NCBI GenBank assembly: GCA_035512695.1
Contig: DATKDL010000141.1
Coordinates: forward strand, 1 to 20,869
DNA length: 20,869 nt
Direction of reading: 5' to 3'
From: DATDOR01 sp035512695
Lineage (GTDB): Bacteria; Chloroflexota; Anaerolineae; Anaerolineales; JABWBV01
A model generated the notes under the pieces. The model ran no database searches, was not told the origin of the DNA, and saw nothing but the letters and a program-made list of their open reading frames with translations. Positions 13,901 through 20,869 of the stretch are shown piece by piece. The number at the start of each line of letters is the position of its first letter. Position 1 is the stretch's first letter. The position numbers and the translations under genes are program-made.

Positions 13901-15868
13901 ATGATGATGCACCGCGGCGGCTGGTGGAGCTATATCTCCCAGGATGACTCCAGGGGCCGGCCCAAAATCGATCGGGATCTCCTGGTAAGGGCGCTGCAAT
14001 ACGGGCGCCCTTATCTCCGGTTAATCGGCGTCGTCCTGGCGACGATCATCCTGGGATCGCTCGTCGACCTGGTCCCGCCGTTGCTGTTCCGGGATTTGAT
14101 CGACAACGTCATACCGAATACCGATTACGTCCGGCTCAATTGGCTGGCCGCAGGGATGATCGGGATCCCGATTCTGAGCAACCTGATCGGGGTCCTGCAG
14201 CGCTGGGCGAGCGCCAAAGCCGGTGAGGGGATAATCTTCGACATGCGCCAGCAGCTTTACGGGCATATCCAGCGCATGTCGATCCGGTTCTTTACGCACA
14301 CCAAGAGCGGGGAGATCATCTCGCGGCTGAACAATGACGTCGTGGGGGCGCAGAATGCGATCACAGGAACCATCCCGAGCGTGGTGACCAATGTCTTCAC
14401 CCTGGTCACCACGCTGGTCGTCATGCTGGCCTTTGAGTGGCGGCTGACCGTGCTTTCGGTCGTCGTCCTGCCGTTATTCCTGCTTCCGGCGAAGCGGGTC
14501 GCCCGCATTTTGCGAGAGATCCGGCGGGAGTCGATGGATCTGAACTCCGAGATGAGCAGCCACATCGGCGAGACGCTCAGCATCAACGGCGCCATGCTGG
14601 TCAAAATCTTCGGACGCCAGCGAAATGAGCTCGAACGGTATAACTCCAGCAGCGCCGGTGTGCGCGACCTCGGGGTCCGGCGGGCGATCGTGGGGCGCTG
14701 GTTTTTTATGGGGCTTGGCCTCTCGGCCGCCCTTGGGACTGCCCTGGTTTACTGGGTCGGGGGCCGCTTCGTCATGGACGGCGCCCTGACGGTCGGGACG
14801 ATCGTGGCTTTTTCAAGCTACATCTTCCGGTTGTACGGTCCCATCTCGGCATTGACCAACGTACAGGTGGAGTTTGCGCAGGCGATGGTCAGCTTTGAAA
14901 GGGTTTTTGCCTACCTGGATCTGCCGGTGGAGATCGACGATCCGGCGGATGCGGTCGAACTGAAAGACGTCACAGGCCGGATCTGGTTCGAAGATGTCTC
15001 GTTCTCTTACATCGGAGAAGATGATTCGGAAGGCGGGCCGGACGTGCCGGACGGCCCACCCTCGACTGCCGAAAACGGCCGCACGCCGAAAACAGGTCCG
15101 TCGGTCCGGACAGACGGGAGGGAAGGGTTCGAACCCGGCCCGATCCCGATGATCTCGACCCGCCGCTGGGCGTTGAAGGACGTCTCATTCGAGATCGATC
15201 CGGGCGAACTGGTCGCCCTGGTAGGCCCATCCGGGGCGGGCAAGACGACGATCACCTATCTGCTCCCGAGGCTGTACGATCCGACCGAAGGGCGGATCCT
15301 GCTGGACGGCCATGATCTGCGCGCGGTGACCCAGGAATCGCTCGCAAACCAGATCGGGATGGTGACCCAGGAATCCTATCTATTCCACGACACGGTCCGG
15401 AAGAACCTGCTCTATGCGCATCCGGATGCAAGCGACGATGAATTGGAGACCGCCTGCCGGGCGGCCAACATCCACGATTTCATCGCCAGGCTCCCGGACG
15501 GCTATGACACGATTGTCGGAGAGCGCGGCTACCGGTTCAGCGGCGGGGAGAAGCAGCGCATCGCCATCGCGCGGGTTATCCTGAAAGACCCGCGTATCCT
15601 GATCCTGGATGAAGCCACCTCGCACCTCGATAGCCAGAGTGAGAGCCTGATCCAGGCTGCGCTGGAGCCGCTGTTCGAAGGCCGAACGAGCATCGTCATC
15701 GCCCACAGGCTGTCGACCATCCTTGCAGCGGATAAGATCCTGGTGATCGATGATGGCCGGGTCGCCGAAGCGGGGACGCACGCAGAGCTGATCGAGCGTG
15801 GCGGTCTGTATTCCGATTTATATGAAACGCAGTTCAAAGCGATGCCGCGGTCCGGTATTGCGGATTAA
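13901..15868 (+). CDS. ABC exporter, fused membrane and ATPase domains (MsbA/multidrug type)
   Basis: This 655-residue half-transporter works as a dimer and exports lipids, drugs or peptides. Six membrane helices lie at about 36-310. The ATPase domain (about 360-640) has A-loop Tyr370, Walker A GPSGAGKTT (442-450), Q-loop Gln490, signature FSGGEKQR (546-553), Walker B ILILDEATSHLD (566-577) and switch His602. All catalytic residues are present. A Gly/Pro/Asp-rich insertion of about 50 residues (372-420) separates the first strand of the ATPase domain from the next (RRWALKDVSFEI). Three in-frame ATGs (13901, 13904, 13907) begin the protein; none has a Shine-Dalgarno sequence. The stop abuts the stop of the convergent gene with no intervening base. 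The substrate is unknown. Confidence 0.93.
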   Translation: MMMHRGGWWSYISQDDSRGRPKIDRDLLVRALQYGRPYLRLIGVVLATIILGSLVDLVPPLLFRDLIDNVIPNTDYVRLNWLAAGMIGIPILSNLIGVLQRWASAKAGEGIIFDMRQQLYGHIQRMSIRFFTHTKSGEIISRLNNDVVGAQNAITGTIPSVVTNVFTLVTTLVVMLAFEWRLTVLSVVVLPLFLLPAKRVARILREIRRESMDLNSEMSSHIGETLSINGAMLVKIFGRQRNELERYNSSSAGVRDLGVRRAIVGRWFFMGLGLSAALGTALVYWVGGRFVMDGALTVGTIVAFSSYIFRLYGPISALTNVQVEFAQAMVSFERVFAYLDLPVEIDDPADAVELKDVTGRIWFEDVSFSYIGEDDSEGGPDVPDGPPSTAENGRTPKTGPSVRTDGREGFEPGPIPMISTRRWALKDVSFEIDPGELVALVGPSGAGKTTITYLLPRLYDPTEGRILLDGHDLRAVTQESLANQIGMVTQESYLFHDTVRKNLLYAHPDASDDELETACRAANIHDFIARLPDGYDTIVGERGYRFSGGEKQRIAIARVILKDPRILILDEATSHLDSQSESLIQAALEPLFEGRTSIVIAHRLSTILAADKILVIDDGRVAEAGTHAELIERGGLYSDLYETQFKAMPRSGIAD

Positions 15869-17065
15869 TCACCGTACCCACTCCAGGTTTCCATAAAACG
15901 CCTGGCTCGCGAGCACCTGCACCAGCCCGCTCCCGTCCAGATTCATAATCCACAGCCCGGTCGCGCTGATAAAGGCGAGCCTGTCTCCGTCCGGTGAAAA
16001 GTCGCCGTACATCCCCTGATCGAAAAGCTGCGAGACCTGGGAAGCCTCACCGGTTTCCAGGTCCGCTCGCCACCAATCGGAGGGGACGTTGTGCGCGCTG
16101 GCCGGGATAACCCCGAACAAGCGGTCCAACCACGACAACGGCGGCGGGGCTTCGCTGACCGCGCTGAAATACAGGTAGCGTCCGTCGGGCGAGAAGATCG
16201 GCGCATCGATCGTGGGGAAACTTTCCGGGTCCAGGACGGTCAGGTGGTCGCCACCCGTCGACGGAACGACTCGCAGCTCCGCCGGATCGTCGAAACCGGC
16301 GCTGGGGTTGAGGGTCACATAGGCCAGGCGCTCATCGTCGGCCGAGACCGCCTGCCAGAACCCATCCTCGACGACGATCGCCGCCTCCCCGCTCGCCGCG
16401 TCCAACCGGCCGATGTGATAACGGAATCCGAAATCGACGGTGTCGTCTCCCACGAACCAGGAGTAGTAGACTTCCCGGCCGCTGTTGGAGTAGAAAGCCG
16501 AGAAAAATGCTTCGATCTCCTCCACCCGCTCGAGCAGCGGGGTTAGGGAGCCGTCCGGGTCCAGGCGGTAGAGGTCGGTGTAGCCGTATTGGGTTTGCCC
16601 CTCCGGTGGGACGGGGGCATAGGACAACAAGAGGTCTGAATGCTCCGGGTTAAGCGAAGCCGAGAGTACCCAGGTATTTTCAGGCGCCACGAAAACCGGC
16701 GCAAAGTGTCCGGTCTCGAAGTCGAATACGACCACCGACTGGCCGATTTCCGAGAACGACAGGAAGACGACGCTGCCATCCAGGCCGAGGCTCTCCCAGC
16801 CCGGAAGGACCTCGTAATCGAGCGCGGAGTCGTCGAGATATGGAAATCCGAACCAATCGATCGGCGCGGTGGTTGCGCCTTCGATTGTGGCCGTTGGTGT
16901 GACCGGCGGCGGATCGGTCGGTACGGTTGTTTCGGTGCCGGTCCGGGCCGGCGGGACGGGCGTCGGGACCAGGCTGGTCCCATCGAGCTGGACCGTGCAG
17001 GCTCCGGCGAGCAGGGCAGCCGCGGCCAGGGCGAGGAGCGGGCGAATGGGTTTGCGAATGATCAA
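15869..17065 (-). CDS. Lipoprotein with TolB/WD40-like beta-propeller
   Basis: With the TTG at 17065 as start, the product has 398 residues. It has a signal sequence with lipobox-like LLAGAC (Cys23), a Pro/Thr-rich spacer (about 30-65), and a propeller of PD40-like repeats such as FSPDGRYLYFSA and FSPDGDRLAFIS with GLWIMNLDGSG. Such TolB-type repeats usually bind partners and have no catalysis. The TTG start is preferred because GAGGA lies 6 bases upstream within the end of the preceding gene, the TTG overlaps that gene's TGA, and no ATG precedes a signal sequence. The longer open frame upstream is a shadow of the cytochrome gene. It is the last gene of the copper-associated operon. A role in assembling or tethering the fusion protein is speculative. 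Confidence 0.82.
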   Translation of the reverse strand: MIIRKPIRPLLALAAAALLAGACTVQLDGTSLVPTPVPPARTGTETTVPTDPPPVTPTATIEGATTAPIDWFGFPYLDDSALDYEVLPGWESLGLDGSVVFLSFSEIGQSVVVFDFETGHFAPVFVAPENTWVLSASLNPEHSDLLLSYAPVPPEGQTQYGYTDLYRLDPDGSLTPLLERVEEIEAFFSAFYSNSGREVYYSWFVGDDTVDFGFRYHIGRLDAASGEAAIVVEDGFWQAVSADDERLAYVTLNPSAGFDDPAELRVVPSTGGDHLTVLDPESFPTIDAPIFSPDGRYLYFSAVSEAPPPLSWLDRLFGVIPASAHNVPSDWWRADLETGEASQVSQLFDQGMYGDFSPDGDRLAFISATGLWIMNLDGSGLVQVLASQAFYGNLEWVR

Positions 17066-19266
17066 GGCGTTTCCTCTTCGAGCGGCCGGCTGAATGTGCG
17101 GATGTAGTTCACCACGTGCCAGCGCTCCTCGTCTGTGAGAATATTTTCGAACTGCGGCATCACCGACGCCTCGCCAAAACCGAACGAGATCCATTCGTAC
17201 AGGGTCCCGTCCGGGTGGACCCCGGGCTCGGTGTGCGTATACAGGTCGGCCGGTGGTGGCTGCAGCGTCAATCCGACCGGCCCATCGCCGCGGCCGGCCG
17301 GGCCATGACAGCTCAGGCATTGGACCCGGTAGATCGCCTGCCCCTCCATGACCGATTCCCGGTTCGGCGGGATCGGGTTAATGAAGCGTGGTTCGGTCCC
17401 GGAAGGCAGCCGGAAGGCGAACACCGCGGAGCCGATCAGCGCCAGGCCCGAAAGCCAGATCCAGGGCCGGCCAACCCGGATCTCCGGGCGGAAGCCTTTG
17501 AGTGCCGGCGCGACGGCGGCGGCCGAAAGCAGCAGGACGAACGCTGCGTACCGGTTCCAGTCCAGCGCGGAGGAGCCGTCCGTTCCAACGGGAAGCTCGA
17601 AATTCGCAAAAGCATCGAACTCCCCCACTCGGCGGACGCTGACCTGGATCTGCCAGAGATCCGGCAGGCTGAGATAGGCGCCCGAGGTCTCATACAGCCC
17701 GCCGCCGCGGTCATCCAGCACGGCTTCGGAAGGCGGCAGGTCAGCCGCGGCGGGTACGAACTGGAGCGCGACTTCACGCAATCCCGCCTGCGGATCGCCG
17801 CCGGATGAAACCGTGACTCGGAAGGTGTTCAACCCCACCCGGCCCGGGGAGATCTCCAGCCGGAGATCGAGGCCGCCCGCCTGGGCCTGCTCGACGATTG
17901 CCGATTCCGTCGAAACTGCCTGGGCAGGGGGGATGGCGGCGAAAAACCCGACGACGAGCAGCACAAGAGACAGGAACAGGATCTCGGTCGACAGGAGCAT
18001 CCGGAACCGCCCGACCAGGGCCGGGGAGCCGCCGGCGGCGGCCGCACTGCGCATCATCGGAGTAGTCGTGGTCAGGTTTAACCCACCTACGACCAGGGCC
18101 GGCATCGCCAGGAGCGATTTGACCAGCAGGGTGCGCCCGTAAAGCGTTCCCGCGAGCGCCTCGATCGAGCCGACTCGTAAAACCGCCGAATAAACACCGC
18201 TCAATGCGAGCAAAGCGACGGATGCGATCGCCAGGTTTGAGAAACGAGGGATCAGGGCCGCGGTGAGTGCGGTGCGCTCGTGCGCTTCAATATTTCGCAG
18301 GGCGTACATCGCGCCGGCAAAAGCGACCAACCCTCCGACCCAGGCCGACGCGGAGGCCAGGTGGACCAGATCGCCGGTCACCGGCAGGAGAGGTCGGGGT
18401 TCGGCGGCCGCGTGGCTGTTGAGGCTGAAGGTCGCCATGATGCCGAGCAGGGCGGACAGCTTCAAGGCATCGGCGAATGGCCGGCCTGGGCGGGCTGCAT
18501 AAACGACCAGGACAAACGACAGCAGCGTGCGGACCAACCACAATACACCAAAGCGGGTATCCACCAGCAGTCTGGCCGCAGCCGGGTGCCACGGCATTGC
18601 AAAATCCTGGTCCGCCACCTGGCCGATCTGGGAGAGCAGCCCAAAGATGCCGGCTGCAACGAGCAGGACCAGCGCCCAGCGTTCGATCGCCCGGAAAACG
18701 ACCTCACCCGCATCCGCAGCTTCCGCCCGCGCCGGCCCGATCACCCGGTCCCAGGCCAGTCGTCGGAAAAGGACGCCCCCCGCCAGCGCTGCGACCGGCA
18801 GGTAGGTCAGCCAGCGAAAGATGACCTCCCCGGCCGACAGGTTCACCTGCTGCGCCGCGGCAGCCCCCTCCAGCGCAGCTGTATCCACATCGCCAACGGC
18901 AAACGGGTACGCGCCACTGGTGATGTGGCTGTCGACCGCTGATAGGACCTTCCATGAGACGGTGTAGATCCCGTCCGAGAGAGACCGAACCGTCACGGTT
19001 GCTCGGGCCGGGTTGGCCGGATCGACGGTCGTATCGGCGTTGTCCACAAGCTTACCGGTCGAATCAAGCACCCGGATGACGGTGAAAGACGGGTCGACCG
19101 GTTCGCTGAAGAACAGTTCGATCCGCACCGGCGAGCGCTCGAGCGACGCGTTGGGGGCCGGGGAGGCGGAGAGGAGGTCGGCGTGCGCCCGGGCAGGGCG
19201 CACGGAGACGGCCAGTGCGGCTAAGGCGATCAGGCCAGACAAGATCTTGAGAAAGTTACGAAGCAT
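17062..19266 (-). CDS. CopC-CopD-YtkA-like-cytochrome c fusion protein
   Basis: The 734 residues contain several modules. A signal peptide (1-27) ends ARA before His28. A CopC-like copper-binding domain follows (28-125, with DSHITSGAYPFAVG including His114). A CopD-like membrane domain of about eight helices (148-450) includes HLASASAWVGGL (302-313) and GTLYGRTLLVKS. A YtkA-like beta-sandwich lies at about 465-560, then two more helices (about 571-592 and 602-620). A C-terminal cytochrome c domain has CLSCH (Cys650, Cys653, His654) and a probable axial Met703 (SVMPQF). CopC and CopD handle extracytoplasmic copper; the haem domain adds electron transfer. CopC-CopD fusions are known, but the attached cytochrome is less usual. 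Neighbouring secreted proteins support a role in copper delivery or respiratory oxidase assembly. The following gene overlaps the stop. Confidence 0.9.
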   Translation of the reverse strand: MLRNFLKILSGLIALAALAVSVRPARAHADLLSASPAPNASLERSPVRIELFFSEPVDPSFTVIRVLDSTGKLVDNADTTVDPANPARATVTVRSLSDGIYTVSWKVLSAVDSHITSGAYPFAVGDVDTAALEGAAAAQQVNLSAGEVIFRWLTYLPVAALAGGVLFRRLAWDRVIGPARAEAADAGEVVFRAIERWALVLLVAAGIFGLLSQIGQVADQDFAMPWHPAAARLLVDTRFGVLWLVRTLLSFVLVVYAARPGRPFADALKLSALLGIMATFSLNSHAAAEPRPLLPVTGDLVHLASASAWVGGLVAFAGAMYALRNIEAHERTALTAALIPRFSNLAIASVALLALSGVYSAVLRVGSIEALAGTLYGRTLLVKSLLAMPALVVGGLNLTTTTPMMRSAAAAGGSPALVGRFRMLLSTEILFLSLVLLVVGFFAAIPPAQAVSTESAIVEQAQAGGLDLRLEISPGRVGLNTFRVTVSSGGDPQAGLREVALQFVPAAADLPPSEAVLDDRGGGLYETSGAYLSLPDLWQIQVSVRRVGEFDAFANFELPVGTDGSSALDWNRYAAFVLLLSAAAVAPALKGFRPEIRVGRPWIWLSGLALIGSAVFAFRLPSGTEPRFINPIPPNRESVMEGQAIYRVQCLSCHGPAGRGDGPVGLTLQPPPADLYTHTEPGVHPDGTLYEWISFGFGEASVMPQFENILTDEERWHVVNYIRTFSRPLEEETP

Positions 19267-19277
19267 CGTGATAACCT

Positions 19278-19327
19278 GCCCCGTATTCCTGCCGCCCGGG
19301 GTGCACCTTCCGGCAGGGATACGGGGC
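19278..19327. repeat. Inverted repeat between the His-rich lipoprotein and the CopC-CopD fusion
   Basis: Arms 19278-19294 and 19311-19327 pair over 17 positions (one G/T pair at 19287/19318 on the plus strand, A/C on the minus strand) with a 16-base loop. No T-run follows on the minus strand. It occupies most of the 74-base gap inside the operon and ends 11 bases before the fusion gene start. It could act as an mRNA-processing or stability element or modulate expression. Confidence 0.6.
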
Positions 19328-19340
19328 GTATCTTTCCGGG

Positions 19341-19802
19341 CTACTCAGAGACGGTGACGGTCACCTCGCTGCCGTCCTCGAATTCTTCGTGATCGCCGTT
19401 CGCAAGGTAAGCGCCGATCGTGTGTTCGCCCGGCTCGAGAGCGCGCAGCACCTGGGTCGTCGTTTTACCGACCACCATCCCGTAGGAGACGCCGTCGACG
19501 TAGACGTGCCAGTGCGAACCCTCCTCGTTGAGGGTGAAGTTCTCGATCGAGATCTCGACCACGATATCATCGCCGGCCGCAAAAGACGCGCCGTCCGCCG
19601 GCGAGACGATCCGGATCACGGCCCCATTGTTGCGGATGCGGGAGGCTTCTTCCTCGTGGCCGTGATCGTTCTCGGTGATGGATTCGTCGGTCCCATCCGC
19701 TTCAGGCGGGTCTGCCGGTGCGGTGCAGGCGCCAGAAATTACAAGGACCAGGATTGCCAGCAGCAGCGCTGCCGGTTGATAAAGCTTCCCTCCGGATTTC
19801 AT
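19341..19802 (-). CDS. Small His-rich lipoprotein, copper operon
   Basis: The 153-residue product has a lipoprotein signal (LVISGAC, Cys26) and an acidic His-containing segment NDHGHEEE (about 45-52). A beta-rich domain contains SHWHVYVDG (about 94-102), LEPGEHTIGAYLANGDHEEF and a final VTVTVSE. The HxH and spaced His/Glu pattern suggests metal binding outside the membrane. The HWHVYVDG...LxPGxHTI layout recurs in DUF4399-like lipoproteins of Chloroflexota as I recall them, but I cannot verify the family. The start has AGGAG a few bases upstream and overlaps the preceding gene stop (ATGA). Its position next to a CopC-CopD fusion supports a copper-related job. Confidence 0.8.
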   Translation of the reverse strand: MKSGGKLYQPAALLLAILVLVISGACTAPADPPEADGTDESITENDHGHEEEASRIRNNGAVIRIVSPADGASFAAGDDIVVEISIENFTLNEEGSHWHVYVDGVSYGMVVGKTTTQVLRALEPGEHTIGAYLANGDHEEFEDGSEVTVTVSE

Positions 19803-20452
19803 TTTTGCTCCTGTTGGTTTGCAGCCCCTCTGCGGCGGCCGGGGGAGGATCGCCGGCGGAGACCGAGAAACAACCCGGCTGCGCTCAGAAGGATTCCTGC
19901 CGACCCAGCCGCAAGCCCGAGCATGGCCAGCGTTCGGATTTGCGCGACGGCCTCCGCCAGCTGATCGATCTCAGCCGTCAGGACGGCAGGTTCAGGCTGG
20001 GTCTCGGGGAACTGCAGGACGGCGGCAGGCAGCACGGCTTCCGGTTCAATGACGACATCGACCGGCTCATCGACGATCATCCCAACCAGCCGTACTTCGT
20101 ATTGGCCACGGACGGTCGGGAAGATCTCGGCCGCGTAGACACCCGGCGCCTGGGTCGGCGCCAACTGCCCGTGGAATGTCTGGCCACCATAGAGTACGGT
20201 CAGCTCCAGGCTGCCCTCCACCCCCGGTACGGGCGACCCGTCTTCGATGATTTCAAGGACGAGGGCATTCCGCTCCCCCACGATCACCGGCTCGTTCAGC
20301 CAGCCGAGTACGAGGGTGTACGGACCGATTTCCACCCGCGTGTGGGCGTGAGCAATCCCGGTGCTGCCCGCCAATGCGATCGCGGCTGCCGCGGCGGCCA
20401 GCACCCATCGGGCGATGTGTGCCGGGGCTGTTTTAAATATCGTCGGTTTCAT
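19799..20452 (-). CDS. Secreted, C-terminally anchored protein with predicted N-terminal His; first gene of copper operon
   Basis: The product is 217 residues. The signal peptide (about 1-36) ends GIAHA and is followed by His37 (HTRVEIGPYTLVLGW). A beta-rich domain follows (about 38-150) with GLTP-like turns such as LAPTQAPGVYAAEIFPTVRGQYEVRL. After a Pro/Glu linker a membrane helix lies at about 181-203, followed by a positive tail (LRRRSSPGRRR). The topology is an exported domain tethered by one helix. The YtkA/CopC-like beta-sandwich appearance and position suggest copper or nickel handling; the family is not certain. The ATG at 20452 is preferred over the longer frame because GGAG lies 8 bases upstream and a signal peptide follows directly. 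Confidence 0.8.
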   Translation of the reverse strand: MKPTIFKTAPAHIARWVLAAAAAAIALAGSTGIAHAHTRVEIGPYTLVLGWLNEPVIVGERNALVLEIIEDGSPVPGVEGSLELTVLYGGQTFHGQLAPTQAPGVYAAEIFPTVRGQYEVRLVGMIVDEPVDVVIEPEAVLPAAVLQFPETQPEPAVLTAEIDQLAEAVAQIRTLAMLGLAAGSAGILLSAAGLFLGLRRRSSPGRRRGAANQQEQK

Positions 20453-20869
20453 CGTTTCTACTCCGTATTGCCTTGTCTTGTCGTTCAAGGTAGCCGCGCC
20501 AAACCAACCGCGGCGATTGCCGTGCGGACAATGATATTGCACATGCATGCTGCGCGATCAGGAATTCTTTGGGGGCGGCATCAGGGTCGATGGCTCGCAG
20601 GCTTCGACTTCGATAAGGGATTTCATTAGCGGTAATCTGCTTCGACAAAGCGGGCCCGGAATAACGTCTGCAAGGGTTTGTTATACTTTGCCGGGGCCAA
20701 ATTATATCCCATCGGCTCCATCTTTCCGCGCCATCCCCTCCCCCGCCGCCCACCCCGACCTGGACGCCGGCGCCGTTCGAGATTCAACTGCCCGTGATCG
20801 CCGACGATTAGAACCTGTCCGATAGTCGAGACGGCGAAGTTTGGGGGTGCGGCAGCGAAGCTGCCGCAC
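20453..20869. other. Right-end intergenic region, no convincing gene
   Basis: No recognisable protein family is encoded here. On the plus strand a frame open from 20665 to the TAG at 20809-20811 ends PSPPPPTPTWTPAPFEIQLP then VIADD. This resembles the Pro/Thr linker and tail of secreted Chloroflexota proteins but has no ATG, so it may be a remnant. GTTATAC (20680-20686) gives -10-like sequences on both strands. On the minus strand TATAAC is followed, six bases on, by a TTG opening 15 codons (20673-20626) that overlaps an ATG opening 22 codons (20626-20558). An 8-base palindrome CATGCATG lies at 20542-20549. The promoter of the copper operon should be in this stretch but I cannot point to it with confidence. 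Confidence 0.4.
20830..20869. repeat. Left part of a long hairpin cut by the window end
   Basis: Bases 20847-20856 and 20860-20869 pair perfectly (10 bp) around a GAA loop and run into the end of the window. The preceding bases (20830-20846, ending GCGAAGTTTGGGG) would form the rest of a 27-base arm if the symmetry continues beyond the edge. The 3-base loop is like those of the hairpins at 3394 and 6654. Confidence 0.5.

Noticed and set aside
17066..17320. Upstream extension of the propeller lipoprotein to 17320
   Set aside because: It runs antisense-free but out of frame through the cytochrome domain and does not place a signal sequence at the N-terminus; TTG at 17065 does.
20541..20550. 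CATGCATG palindrome as a copper-regulator operator
   Set aside because: Eight bases with poor flanking symmetry, no match to a known copper operator that I can defend, and no regulator gene nearby.
20547..20825. 92-residue plus-strand frame starting MLRDQEFFGGG
   Set aside because: No Shine-Dalgarno sequence or known motif; the tail overlaps another frame that looks more protein-like, and neither is convincing.

Overview
The window is GC-rich and gene-dense. It most resembles a member of the Chloroflexota, probably an Anaerolineae-like lineage. That is an inference from gene content and style: lipid-anchored beta-propellers, a CopC-CopD-cytochrome fusion, Pro/Thr-rich linkers behind lipoprotein cysteines, an ABC exporter with a typical-looking N-terminus, and very short leaders. 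No rRNA or tRNA was recognised, so the assignment is not proven. I saw no CRISPR array and no insertion sequence.

Layout. At 1-4533 (+) lie the end of rlmN, mgtE, a YegS/diacylglycerol-kinase-like lipid kinase, a SAM methyltransferase, a SpoIIE/PP2C-like phosphatase and a small P-loop kinase; most neighbours overlap by 1-4 bases. A prepilin peptidase (4540-5337, -) faces away from murA (5362-6648, +), with only 24 bases between the start codons. A tyrosine recombinase (6848-7834, +) has the only consensus -35/-10 promoter in the window and may be preceded by a leaderless 31-residue leader ORF. At 7855-9658 (-) are an eight-helix membrane protein and a seven-bladed YVTN-type propeller. At 9783-13827 (+) are a LmbE/PIG-L deacetylase, a PrsW-like membrane protein with altered catalytic motifs, a membrane-anchored protein, and a trypsin/HtrA-like lipoprotein protease. 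An ABC exporter (13901-15868, +) meets, end to end, a four-gene minus-strand operon (20452 to 15869): an N-terminal-His membrane-anchored protein, a His-rich lipoprotein, the CopC-CopD-YtkA-like-cytochrome c fusion, and a propeller lipoprotein. This looks like an extracytoplasmic copper/respiratory module.

Two themes run across the window. First, several genes begin 6-7 bases after a -10-like hexamer with no Shine-Dalgarno sequence, which suggests leaderless mRNAs. Second, gene ends and leaders carry long, nearly perfect inverted repeats. Three of them have 27-29 bp arms and little sequence in common, and a fourth seems to be cut by the right edge of the window. The MurA active-site Cys is replaced by Asp, which predicts intrinsic fosfomycin insensitivity. 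The best candidates for something undescribed are the hairpin set, the catalytically altered PrsW/protease cluster, and the copper fusion operon.
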